From positions 78,193 through 142,192 of the forward strand of contig NZ_JHYA01000010.1 of the NCBI RefSeq assembly GCF_000621545.1: a stretch of 64,000 nt of DNA. The letters run 5' to 3'. Source of the DNA: Anaerovibrio lipolyticus LB2005. Lineage in GTDB: Bacteria > Bacillota > Negativicutes > Selenomonadales > Selenomonadaceae. Below are positions 35,988 through 42,746 of this stretch, piece by piece; position 1 is the stretch's first letter, and the number at the start of each line of letters is the position of its first letter. The position numbers were made by a program, and so were the translations under genes. The notes beneath the pieces were generated by a model. That model saw only the letters and a program-made list of their open reading frames with translations. It had not been told where the DNA came from and did not search any database.

Positions 35988-36425
35988 TCACAACCAATTA
36001 TCAATCAACTCTTGACGCAGTTTTTCAAACATAACAATAAATTTATCTTGGGTATCTTTGATTATGGACAAGGCAATCTCATCACTATAAGAATGCACTA
36101 CATTATTGCGTGCCTTCAATGCCTCACTCCATATATCCTCATCATCAATCATTTCAGCCTGATAGGCTAGCTTAATTATTGCATTTGGGGAACCCAATTT
36201 TCGTTCTCCATAACCATTAAACTCCAGCCGCTCTTTCATAGCCTTCCATGCCTGTTCAAAGCATATCTCAAACAAGGACACCATTCCCGCCTCTGTAATA
36301 GCGTCATATGGAGGCATCTTCCCTTTTATGGTCTTTAAATTATCCAATGCTTTAAAGAAGTTACATACCTTCTTATGAACATCAGGCTGTAATCCTTCTA
36401 CCGAGTATGTGCCTTTTACTTCCAT
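35988..36425 (-). CDS. HEPN-domain protein (HI0074/NTP_sub_bind type)
   Basis: A 145-residue all-helical protein of the nucleotidyltransferase substrate-binding/HEPN group. ARNNVVHSY gives the R-x4-H motif (Arg 106, His 111) of RNase-active HEPN domains, and SLFEICFEQAWKAMKE is the conserved first helix pair. AAAGGAAAG precedes ATG. It forms an operon with the MNT gene. Known relatives cleave or modify RNA when not AMPylated. Toxicity here is inferred from the intact motif and partner. Confidence 0.82.
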   Translation of the reverse strand: MEVKGTYSVEGLQPDVHKKVCNFFKALDNLKTIKGKMPPYDAITEAGMVSLFEICFEQAWKAMKERLEFNGYGERKLGSPNAIIKLAYQAEMIDDEDIWSEALKARNNVVHSYSDEIALSIIKDTQDKFIVMFEKLRQELIDNWL

Positions 36426-36437
36426 CTTTCTTTCCTT

Positions 36438-36715
36438 TCAATTCCTTATCTCCACATCCTCCACCATCACTGGCTTATCCGCCCCCTGAAAAAGCTGGAT
36501 AACGCTACTGTCATCGCCATAATAGGCATCGCAAATGGCTATGGAACGGTTTAAGTCCGTGGCCTCATCAAACATCCCCCAGTCAGCCTTTTTATAGTCG
36601 TCCACAATTTTGGCGTAACGGTCAGCCAACTCCGGACGCATTGAATCCAATGTACATAGCTGTTGTTAGCACCGGACTCTATAGCCTTGCTAAAGGCCAC
36701 CAGTTCATATCTGAT
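36438..36715 (-). pseudogene. deletion scar joining fragments of TagD-oxidoreductase and glycerophosphotransferase-like genes
   Basis: Bases 36438-36650 encode 70 residues almost identical to the C-terminus of the protein at 42747-44066 (SMRPELADRYAKIV, AYYGDDSSVIQLFQGADKPV). Bases about 36655-36715 encode GIRYELVAFSKAIESG, the C-terminal piece of the TagD-oxidoreductase at 44063. In the intact locus these lie about 1.2 kb apart, so a former second copy of that gene pair has lost everything between. No start codon or ribosome binding site is convincing. Confidence 0.75.
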
Positions 36716-36952
36716 ACCTTCACTAAATGAATTCTACTATTGAACTTTATACTAAGTTATTATATTAGGGGGCGTAAAAACCGGACTACCATTTTTTATC
36801 AACGCATACTTTAAATCCATTTTCTCAACTTTCATTAGCTGTTTGGCAAATTATTACCCATCATAAATAGATGATGAATCTCCATACGCTCCCATCTCCC
36901 TTTTTATTATTTTAGACGATAGTTTGCATTATTTTCCCATTAAGCAACTTGT

Positions 36953-37330
36953 TTACTGACTATTCACATTCAAATTATTCATAGTTTCCATAAAGTTCAT
37001 CACACGCATAATCATATCTTTCCATCTTGTAGTAAATTTAACATCACCAATCGTTATTCCATACATATTTTCAAACTTTTGTTGCTGTGCTGTAAACAAG
37101 TATTTATATAGCTCATCAAATCTTTCCTTTAATGAAACCTTTACCATATCGCCGTTAGACTCATCAAAACTCTCTCCCGTTGAAAGAAATATATGACAGT
37201 ACCTGTCTGCTCCTCCATACAGGGCAAATTTAATAAATGGTTCCGAATTTCTGCCTCTGATAAACTCTTCATACTGAGTTATATCATGAATTTTCAAACC
37301 TATCATAAATGGTATTAAAACTTCAAAATA
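36953..37330 (-). pseudogene. second copy of KAP-like C-terminal remnant (direct repeat)
   Basis: This 117-codon open piece (IKFALYGGADRYCHIF, NMYGITIGDVKFTTRW) is close to nine-tenths identical in DNA to 32763-33140 and in the same direction. It lacks a start and N-terminus. The two copies bracket the zeta pair, ugd, the HEPN/MNT pair and the deletion scar, a layout expected from a duplication or from integration between homologous ends. The stretch 36716-36952 upstream of it shows no gene. Confidence 0.7.
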
Positions 37331-37417
37331 GCTACAGAATATTTTCCCTATCCATTTCTTTGGGTGACATCTTAAGCGACATTTATATCATCGGGGGCAA
37401 CCTAATGAAGCTTTAAG

Positions 37418-37830
37418 TCATTTCAACCTATATCTTCTATTCTTATTGCCACCTACAGTTTCAACAACATCATCATTCCCAAGAGCTCCCGGGTTCTGAA
37501 CACTACCAAGCCAATATGCTCCGCAATGTCTCTCGTCCTCATTTCAGCATGTCGCATGAGAAAAGCCCTAATCTTGGCTATATTATTCTCTATCTTGGAA
37601 ATTTTATCGCCGATTTTTTATCGCCGATTTTTTATCGCCGATTTTTTATCACCGATTTTTTATCACCGATTTTTTATCTTGCTTTTCAAATGAAAGCAAT
37701 AAAGAAACCTGATCGAGTACGGCATTTTCTACCAATTTGGGTTCTACCCACCCATTATCCTTCCATGTTTTCAATATAGTCGGAAATCCCTAACCAGCAT
37801 CATCTCCAAAACCTACCATCCTAGCATAGT
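37418..37830 (-). pseudogene. C-terminal remnant of AlbA_2/winged-helix ATP-binding regulator
   Basis: The minus strand reads in broken frames as ARMVGFGDDAG, stop, GFPTILKTWKDNGWVEPKL, LDQVSLLLSFEKQDKKS, then the tandem repeat at 37606-37675, then KIRAFLMRHAEMRTRDIAEHIG and, in another frame, VETVGGNKNRRYRLK before a stop. This is the C-terminal ATPase-like lobe and winged helix of AlbA_2 (Schlafen-type) regulators, as in the intact gene at 41262. Frameshifts and stops show decay. From 37831 to 37980 I see no gene. Confidence 0.65.
37606..37675. repeat. 14-base tandem repeat, five copies
   Basis: Five head-to-tail units of ATCGCCGATTTTTT; the last two carry ATCACC instead of ATCGCC. The unit is not a multiple of three, so copy number changes shift the frame of the AlbA_2-type remnant that contains it. 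It sits at the linker between ATPase lobe and winged helix, as do the repeats at 40649 and 41446. Confidence 0.95.
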
Positions 37831-37980
37831 AGAAACTTTAGCAATAATTATCTTTGTCACTGGTGTCTAAGTTAGTGCCTATGTTGGTGCCTAAGTTAAT
37901 TAGAGAAAAAATAGATCGTTCATTGCTTTTCTTCAGCCATTAACTCTTTCAATTGTTATAACAAAACAGGTAACTCCTCA

Positions 37981-38361
37981 TTATAAATTAGCATTAATCC
38001 AAGCTTCTAGAGAGTCCTTCCGACACGGAATAACTGGCACCTTAAGCTCATTCAATTCACTGTTATCGTATTGCGTTATCCTCACTGCAACGATAGGCTT
38101 ATTCAAAGAGTGAGCAAATTTTATTTCCTCAATAGCCATCCCCCCTGATAAAGCAGGTCTATTAGAGCACACAATAACAGAGGACCACTTAATTTTTGAT
38201 TGAATTTGAGGATCTACATTATACCGTCTATCAATATATTCAAGTTGTTTCTGTTCCGGAACAGAATAATCTCTTACATCATATTTTGTTTTGCTAAGTA
38301 ACTCATTTATTTTTCCAAAATCCTCTGTTTTCCAACGATGTGGGATAAAAATGTTAATCAT
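37981..38361 (-). CDS. TIR-like protein, ThsB/DUF1863 family
   Basis: A 126-residue protein matching the ThsB-type TIR fold: INIFIPHRWKTEDFGKI at the N-terminus, VRDYSVPEQKQL, SSVIVCSNRP and GMAIEEIKFAHSLNKPIVAV. Glutamates 78/79 are the candidates for the NADase glutamate. In Thoeris defence, ThsB senses phage and makes a cyclic-ADP-ribose-like signal for the effector ThsA. The start is ATG 38361 with GGGGGAG 8 bases upstream, overlapping the upstream TIR-membrane gene by 4 bases (ATGA). No ThsA (SIR2/SLOG) gene is present, so the membrane protein is the likely effector. Activity is inferred. Confidence 0.8.
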   Translation of the reverse strand: MINIFIPHRWKTEDFGKINELLSKTKYDVRDYSVPEQKQLEYIDRRYNVDPQIQSKIKWSSVIVCSNRPALSGGMAIEEIKFAHSLNKPIVAVRITQYDNSELNELKVPVIPCRKDSLEAWINANL

Positions 38362-39245
38362 GCTAAAAACTCCCCCAAAAAAATATACAAACACCCAATA
38401 ACGACAAATATCGTATATATAATCATTAATATATTCGGTATATTTTGTTCATTTACTGTAAATGATAAATATACTTTCTTATCCTTTCCCTCTCTCAAAG
38501 CCTGCCACTCTGCCGTAAAAATTGCCGCTGGTAACCATTCTTCCATTTTATTTATAATCTTAAACTTGCCGCTACTTAACTGCCGATATGATACTATCTG
38601 CTTTTCCCATGAATATGATGACATGTACCCAACTAATGATATAAAAACAATAATGCAAGCGGTCCCACGTGAAATGTTGTGAAAATCCGAAATATTTTTT
38701 GCAACGATACCAAATCCAGAGAATAATCCACCGTTTATAATCACAAAAAAATTATGCATATTCTGTCTTCGTTTGCTTAGCGTTTCTACTGTATTAACTA
38801 TAATTTTATATTGTTCAAATAAAAACTCAAATTTCTTTTTATCATCAACATCAAAAATTGATTTTCCACTTAAAAGAGTGTTAGTTATATTTTCATCATT
38901 ATATTTCTTTACCGCGTTGTATATGTCTCGAGTTCTAATCACTACCCCGTTTTTTAATAGTATGTCAGGGATTACAGCATTCAGCTCATGTATATAATAA
39001 AAAATAGTTTTCCCATTAGTTATTGCGGTATTGATCTCCCATTCAATATTTCCGCTATAAATTGTATTTCTGGTAACAATACAAACCAAACAATCTGATT
39101 TAATTATTTTTTCCTTAGCTAGCCATTTCCATAATACCGGGATATGACATTCCCTAAGAAAAATCAACTTGTCATTAGCAGTTTCAGAAAAAATTTCCAT
39201 AGGAAGGATTTTGTCTTTAAATGAATAACTAACAAATATGTCCAT
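38358..39245 (-). CDS. TIR-like domain fused to RipA-type membrane domain
   Basis: A 295-residue protein. Residues 1 to about 110 look TIR-like: MDIFVSYSFKDK, SDCLVCIVTRNTIYSGNIEWEI (Glu 68/70 as catalytic candidates), TNGKTIFYYI. A helical linker (115-162) follows, then hydrophobic segments at about 164-183 and 193-212, then YSWEKQIVSYRQLSSGKFKIINKMEEWLP, a block I recognise from RipA-family octameric membrane proteins, and a last hydrophobic segment at 268-291. GAGGGG precedes ATG closely. It is translationally coupled to the ThsB-like gene. The likely role is a membrane-damaging immune effector gated by NAD or a TIR product. This domain pairing is not one I know as a named system. Confidence 0.75.
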   Translation of the reverse strand: MDIFVSYSFKDKILPMEIFSETANDKLIFLRECHIPVLWKWLAKEKIIKSDCLVCIVTRNTIYSGNIEWEINTAITNGKTIFYYIHELNAVIPDILLKNGVVIRTRDIYNAVKKYNDENITNTLLSGKSIFDVDDKKKFEFLFEQYKIIVNTVETLSKRRQNMHNFFVIINGGLFSGFGIVAKNISDFHNISRGTACIIVFISLVGYMSSYSWEKQIVSYRQLSSGKFKIINKMEEWLPAAIFTAEWQALREGKDKKVYLSFTVNEQNIPNILMIIYTIFVVIGCLYIFLGEFLA

Positions 39246-39261
39246 TTTCCCCTCATAATAG

Positions 39262-39303
39262 TAAGTTTTGCAAGCAAGAAATCTGCCTTGTCTACAAAAC
39301 TTA
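39262..39303. promoter_or_regulatory. inverted repeat upstream of TIR operon
   Basis: TAAGTTTTG (39262-39270) and CAAAACTTA (39295-39303) form a 9-base inverted repeat with an inner CAAG/CTTG pair, 17-58 bases before the TIR-membrane start. On the plus strand it is followed by TTTTTT, so it could be a terminator for plus-strand transcription or an operator for the TIR operon. Confidence 0.4.
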
Positions 39304-39324
39304 TTTTTTACGTTTTTATATTAT

Positions 39325-39489
39325 TTACAAAACTAGATTCCCTGAAAACATGATACTGTGAAAATTGTCAAGCATATCTGAGAGTTGCTTACTCTTGAAT
39401 CTGGTCCGAAGGATAATTTCAATAACGCTGTTATCAAATATATTCTTTAGTATTATCTCCGCTCCTCTATATAGTATTTTATTTTCCAT
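39325..39489 (-). CDS. possible small ORF, 54 residues, unknown
   Basis: An ATG-started frame (MENKILYRGAEIILK..., ending GNLVL) upstream of the TIR operon and in the same direction. It lacks a ribosome binding site and has no recognisable family. It may be a decayed gene end or the leader of the TIR operon. Apart from this frame I see nothing convincing in 39304-39530. Confidence 0.2.
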   Translation of the reverse strand: MENKILYRGAEIILKNIFDNSVIEIILRTRFKSKQLSDMLDNFHSIMFSGNLVL

Positions 39490-39530
39490 TTATGTATTTT
39501 GTTATTATTAAATAGTATATTAGTTTTTCC

Positions 39531-39713
39531 TTAAAAACTTTCACAATGCGCTTTAATTCGCTTTATAATATTTGGTATTTCATCAAACTCTTCAACCCAT
39601 ATTACATTCACACCTAATTCTTTAAAAAACGATTCCTGTAATGATTCATGTCCCAGTTCGAATCTGCTTATTGTTTCACTTCTTGGTAACTCGTTTAGTT
39701 TAGAACGCCGCAT
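39531..39713 (-). CDS. small orphan ORF, unknown
   Basis: Sixty codons (MRRSKLNELPRSETISRFELG..., IWVEEFDEIPNIIKRI). I do not recognise it. The bases directly upstream repeat the ugd promoter region (39717-39738 versus 35621-35642), so the frame was placed behind a flagellar-type promoter or is itself a truncated gene that once followed it. No clear ribosome binding site. Confidence 0.3.
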   Translation of the reverse strand: MRRSKLNELPRSETISRFELGHESLQESFFKELGVNVIWVEEFDEIPNIIKRIKAHCESF

Positions 39714-39716
39714 CTT

Positions 39717-39754
39717 ACATCTAGTCTATCGGATAATGTCTATTTAAATCTGAA
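39717..39754 (-). promoter_or_regulatory. duplicated ugd promoter segment
   Basis: Bases 39717-39738 match 35621-35642 at 21 of 22 positions. On the minus strand TCCGATAG serves as -10, with TTCAGA 17 bases upstream. This is one base longer than the other four elements. Probably a relic of the duplication that shuffled ugd in this region. Confidence 0.4.
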
Positions 39755-39852
39755 TATACAAAGCCCTCATGTTATACAATTCTATTATCGCCCAACGGAA
39801 TCCTGCAAAAATGAATATAAATGAATAATTTCTTACCAGTAAATATAATTAT

Positions 39853-39888
39853 GACAAAAGAAAGCTGCCGCACCTCGTGCAGCAGCAA
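39853..39888 (-). terminator. rho-independent terminator
   Basis: GCTGC-x-GCAC, 3-base loop, GTGC-x-GCAGC (39864-39886), followed on the minus strand by TTTCTTTT. It lies 8 bases past the stop of the winged-helix fragment at 39894. Confidence 0.75.
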
Positions 39889-39893
39889 TAATA

Positions 39894-40160
39894 CTATTTC
39901 TTTATCTCCCAATAACCTCCACGTGCTGGGCCACATCGTTCAATAACGCCTTCATCACGCAACTTTTTGATAATTCTTTCCACGGTTCTCTTAGAGCTTT
40001 TTATTGTCTGAGCAATTTGAGAGGCGGACATGGTATTATCATACTTAATTACTTCCAAAATTTGTTCATGAATATCACCGCCAATCACCGCCATTTTACC
40101 GTCAATTTCACCGCCAACAATTATCTCTGTTTTTTTCTCTTGACTTTCAAATAAAAGCAA
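39894..40160 (-). pseudogene. C-terminal winged-helix fragment of AlbA_2-type regulator
   Basis: An 88-codon frame: NQVSLLLLFESQEKKTE just before and at its start parallels LDQVSLLLSFEKQDKKS in the remnant at 37418, then IVGGEIDGKMAVIGG and a winged helix ILEVIKYDNTMSASQIAQTIKSSKRTVERIIKKLRDEGVIERCG ending GGYWEIKK. The N-terminal AlbA_2 and ATPase parts are missing upstream, where only non-coding sequence is found (40230-40459). It may still make a small DNA-binding protein, but no start site is supported. Confidence 0.6.
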
Positions 40161-40234
40161 TAAAGAAACCTGATTGAGTACAGTATTTCTGCCAATTGAG
40201 GATACATCACCGGCATTTTGCCTCTAATACGCCA

Positions 40235-40261
40235 CTTAATCCGCAATTTGGGCGGATTAAG
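40235..40261. repeat. 10-base perfect inverted repeat
   Basis: CTTAATCCGC, 7 bases, GCGGATTAAG. On the plus strand it is followed by TTTTA. It lies in the 300-base gap between two winged-helix gene remnants and could be a terminator or an operator. I see no gene in 40230-40459. Confidence 0.55.
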
Positions 40262-40459
40262 TTTTATAGGTCTTATCTGCCACATATTTCTGTATTCTAC
40301 TCTTAGTTTTTATCTGGAATCGTTCTGTGTGATTTCTCAGATACCAGTAACGGTTTTAAATAATATCTAAATTTAAATAATATCTAAAAAAATGTTTTCT
40401 ATCCGTTAAACTCAGGTACTCCATTATTTCTTGCCGACTTCAGGAGCAAAATAAAAAAA

Positions 40460-41140
40460 TTATTTTATTACAACCCGACTTCCACTTTTCTTCGATCCTA
40501 TTCGCTCGATTCTTCCTTTCTCCCGTAAACTTGCCAAGGAACGTTCTATGGTTCTCTTTGTAACTCCGACTTTAACAGACAAATCATCCGCTGTCTCATC
40601 TGGATTCACCAACAATAAACCTAATATTGTTTTTTCTGTCTTATTTAAACCGACATTTATACCGACATTTATACCGACATTTTTATTACTCAATTCTAAT
40701 ACTTTCTCATCGAAAGGTATTTTACATTTGATATAGTTGTCTGAAATTTCAAATGCTCCCTTACCATATTTCCTAATGATTGTAGGAACACCATGTCCGG
40801 TGTGTTCAGTCAAACCAATATTCAAGAATACTCTCATTAATGTAGAATTTCTTGGATGGCTGATCCCTTCATAAAAATCTTCCATTGCCATACCATTAGG
40901 AAGACCACCATAAGACAATATTTCCATTCTATCACTAAAGAAAGAAATTTATGGTTCCGTAACAGTCCAATCATTATGTACCAATGCATTTAATACTGCT
41001 TCATTTACAGCATCATAATCAAATAAATACATGTCCTTCCTTGGCCTAACGGTAGTATCAGAAATACAAACATTTTCCGCCGACAATCTTGCCTTTATCT
41101 TCTCATAAACCGATAATATACAACCATATCCATAATCGTA
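40460..41140 (-). pseudogene. AlbA_2/ATPase-type transcriptional regulator with in-frame stop
   Basis: From about 41140 the minus strand reads [38 protein letters not shown], then TAA at 40949-40951, then ISFFSDRMEILSYGGLPNGM, HPRNSTLMRVFLNIGLTEHTGHGVPTI, a repeat NVGINVGINVGLN, and a winged helix (TADDLSVKVGVTKRTIERSLASL). The family usually has Gln where the stop is, so one C-to-T change (CAA to TAA) explains it. The N-terminal AlbA_2 domain is missing; a ugd remnant lies there instead. The downstream half from 40927 could still be translated from ATG. Confidence 0.7.
40649..40682. repeat. 12-base tandem repeat, about three copies
   Basis: Units of ACCGACATTTAT, encoding (N)VGI repeats on the minus strand. 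The unit keeps frame, in contrast to the 8- and 14-base repeats in the related genes. Located in the linker before the winged helix. Confidence 0.9.
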
Positions 41141-41258
41141 CCGTTCTGAATAACCTTACTTCCAAAGAAGGTAGTGCCATGCTCCAAGGTCGGTTCATAA
41201 ATAACCATGGTAGCACCTTTGGCCTTGATACGCTCATCCCCCTTAAATTGTCGACTGG
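41130..41258 (-). pseudogene. ugd 3' remnant
   Basis: The minus strand encodes [28 protein letters not shown], matching the C-terminal region of the intact dehydrogenase at 34337 ([23 protein letters not shown]). Only about 40 codons survive, wedged between two AlbA_2-type genes. It marks recombination with a ugd copy. Confidence 0.8.
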
Positions 41259-41261
41259 TGT

Positions 41262-42665
41262 CTATTTCAGTCTGTACCTTCTAGCATTAGTAGCCCCCAC
41301 AGCCTCTATTTCTTCTATTTGGGCAAGAATAGCTCGCGTTCTCGCAGGACTCAAGCCTAGTCTTGCTGCAATTTCAGCCGTGGTTGCCTCACCTGTTTCT
41401 GCCATATAGCGCATAATAACATCTATATGTTTATTGGTTTTTTTGTTCGCTTGTTCGCTTGTTCGCTTGTTCGCTTGTTTGCTTGTTCGCTTGTTCGCTT
41501 GTTGCCTATACAAAGTAACCTTAATTCCGTCTCCAAACTCTTCGAATAACGGATCAGGCAGTTTATATTGTTTACAAGCAGCTATCATTCTTGGAATACC
41601 GGTCCCCCATGCTTCTACTATCTTCATATATTGGAAAATATCTGCAATTGCCTGATTACGACATTTAGATCTACCAGCTTTCATAGTATCAAAATCCATT
41701 CCTCCGTAAAGCATTCCTGGAGAAACGACTTCCAGTCTGTCATCAAAAATAGATACTTGAATTTTTGAATCAATTAAATAACTTCTATGAATAATAGCAT
41801 TTGCCAACAATTCTCTTATTGATTTTAATGGCAATTCATAAATATCTTCCCGAAATAATCCATCTACTTGAGCGCCCATATTAATATGTCTTAAAACAAA
41901 ATTATACGCATTGGTCAGTTGTTCATAGATAGGACCATCAAATTCCTTCTTATCAAGAAAAACATCCCGATTATTCCCCTTAAATAACGCACACTGAGTT
42001 TTGGCAAATCTTGATTTATTACTTGTAAGCAACATAAAAGCATTCGTAGGAGCTAGTGAGTTACCGTTTCTGCAAACAATCCCCATATCTTCCAATTTAC
42101 CGATCGTCATATCCTTAACATTCATCTTCTCATCATCGTTTTTACAATTAGCGAGTGCAATCTCGTTGGCTTTGCGACAAAAATCAAGTGCCATATCTTC
42201 GTCAAAATCGGCTCCTATTTCCACCATACAATCATACGATAAATTATTTCCCTGTAGCTCCAACTCTTTTAAAGTAATCTGATCAGCCAATCTACTTGTA
42301 CCATTTACTCTAATATAAGTTGAACATTCTTTACCTTTGGACACAATATAATATGGTCTGTGTTTACCTGGAAATACATCAATCACTACGACTGTTTTAT
42401 CTTCAACTGTAGCAGGATAAATGTCATGTTCTATATATGGAGTACACGCATCCGATATCATAGTAGAAATGGTATCAGACATCTTAAAAGGGCTCCGTTC
42501 TCCAATACCTACTACTTCCAAAGTCTTATCGTCTATTCCTATTATACATTTACCACCATTTGTATTCGCAAACGCAATGATATCTTTTAGAAGTTTATCA
42601 TGTCTTGCCGGAATCTCCCGTTTGAATTCTATATTCTTGCTTTCTCCAAAATAATCCCTTAACAT
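41262..42665 (-). CDS. AlbA_2-domain ATP-binding regulator with winged helix
   Basis: A 467-residue intact protein. Residues 1-130 are the AlbA_2 (Schlafen-type) domain: [31 protein letters not shown]. The middle holds an ATPase-like lobe ([35 protein letters not shown]). After a repetitive linker (QANKRTSK three times), the C-terminus is a winged helix ([20 protein letters not shown]). Such proteins are often annotated as helicase-related or transcriptional regulators; function is poorly known. GGGGGTGGGTTA precedes ATG. The linker is an 8-base repeat, so the winged helix can be switched in or out of frame. Neighbouring remnants show that this gene family has been duplicated here. Confidence 0.85.
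   Translation of the reverse strand: MLRDYFGESKNIEFKREIPARHDKLLKDIIAFANTNGGKCIIGIDDKTLEVVGIGERSPFKMSDTISTMISDACTPYIEHDIYPATVEDKTVVVIDVFPGKHRPYYIVSKGKECSTYIRVNGTSRLADQITLKELELQGNNLSYDCMVEIGADFDEDMALDFCRKANEIALANCKNDDEKMNVKDMTIGKLEDMGIVCRNGNSLAPTNAFMLLTSNKSRFAKTQCALFKGNNRDVFLDKKEFDGPIYEQLTNAYNFVLRHINMGAQVDGLFREDIYELPLKSIRELLANAIIHRSYLIDSKIQVSIFDDRLEVVSPGMLYGGMDFDTMKAGRSKCRNQAIADIFQYMKIVEAWGTGIPRMIAACKQYKLPDPLFEEFGDGIKVTLYRQQANKRTSKQANKRTSEQANKKTNKHIDVIMRYMAETGEATTAEIAARLGLSPARTRAILAQIEEIEAVGATNARRYRLK
41446..41501. repeat. 8-base tandem repeat, seven copies, inside coding sequence
   Basis: Seven units of TTCGCTTG (the fifth has TTT for TTC). Three units equal 24 bases or eight residues, giving the QANKRTSK protein repeat. 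Because 8 is not a multiple of 3, slipped-strand gain or loss of a unit changes the frame before the winged helix: a classic phase-variation tract. Confidence 0.95.
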
Positions 42666-42746
42666 TAACCCACCCCCAAGATGAAAACATTTGATAGTTT
42701 TCTATCTCAACTTCGCTTCTACCATTTTGTGATTTTAAAGCGACTC

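Noticed and set aside
37606..37675. CRISPR array from the regular repeats (also at 41446 and 40649)
   Set aside because: Units are 8-14 bases with no spacers and no cas genes; they are simple tandem repeats in coding linkers.
37516..37779. Plus-strand ORF with ITDFLSPIFY repeats
   Set aside because: It is the antisense reading of the 14-base repeat and of an AlbA_2-type remnant, without a ribosome binding site.
41089..41409. Plus-strand ORF of 106 codons
   Set aside because: It is antisense to the ugd remnant and the 3' end of the AlbA_2 gene; the minus-strand readings explain the sequence.
32757..42665. Prophage or insertion sequence as the origin of the hotspot
   Set aside because: I see no transposase, integrase, terminal inverted repeats, tRNA target or phage structural gene.
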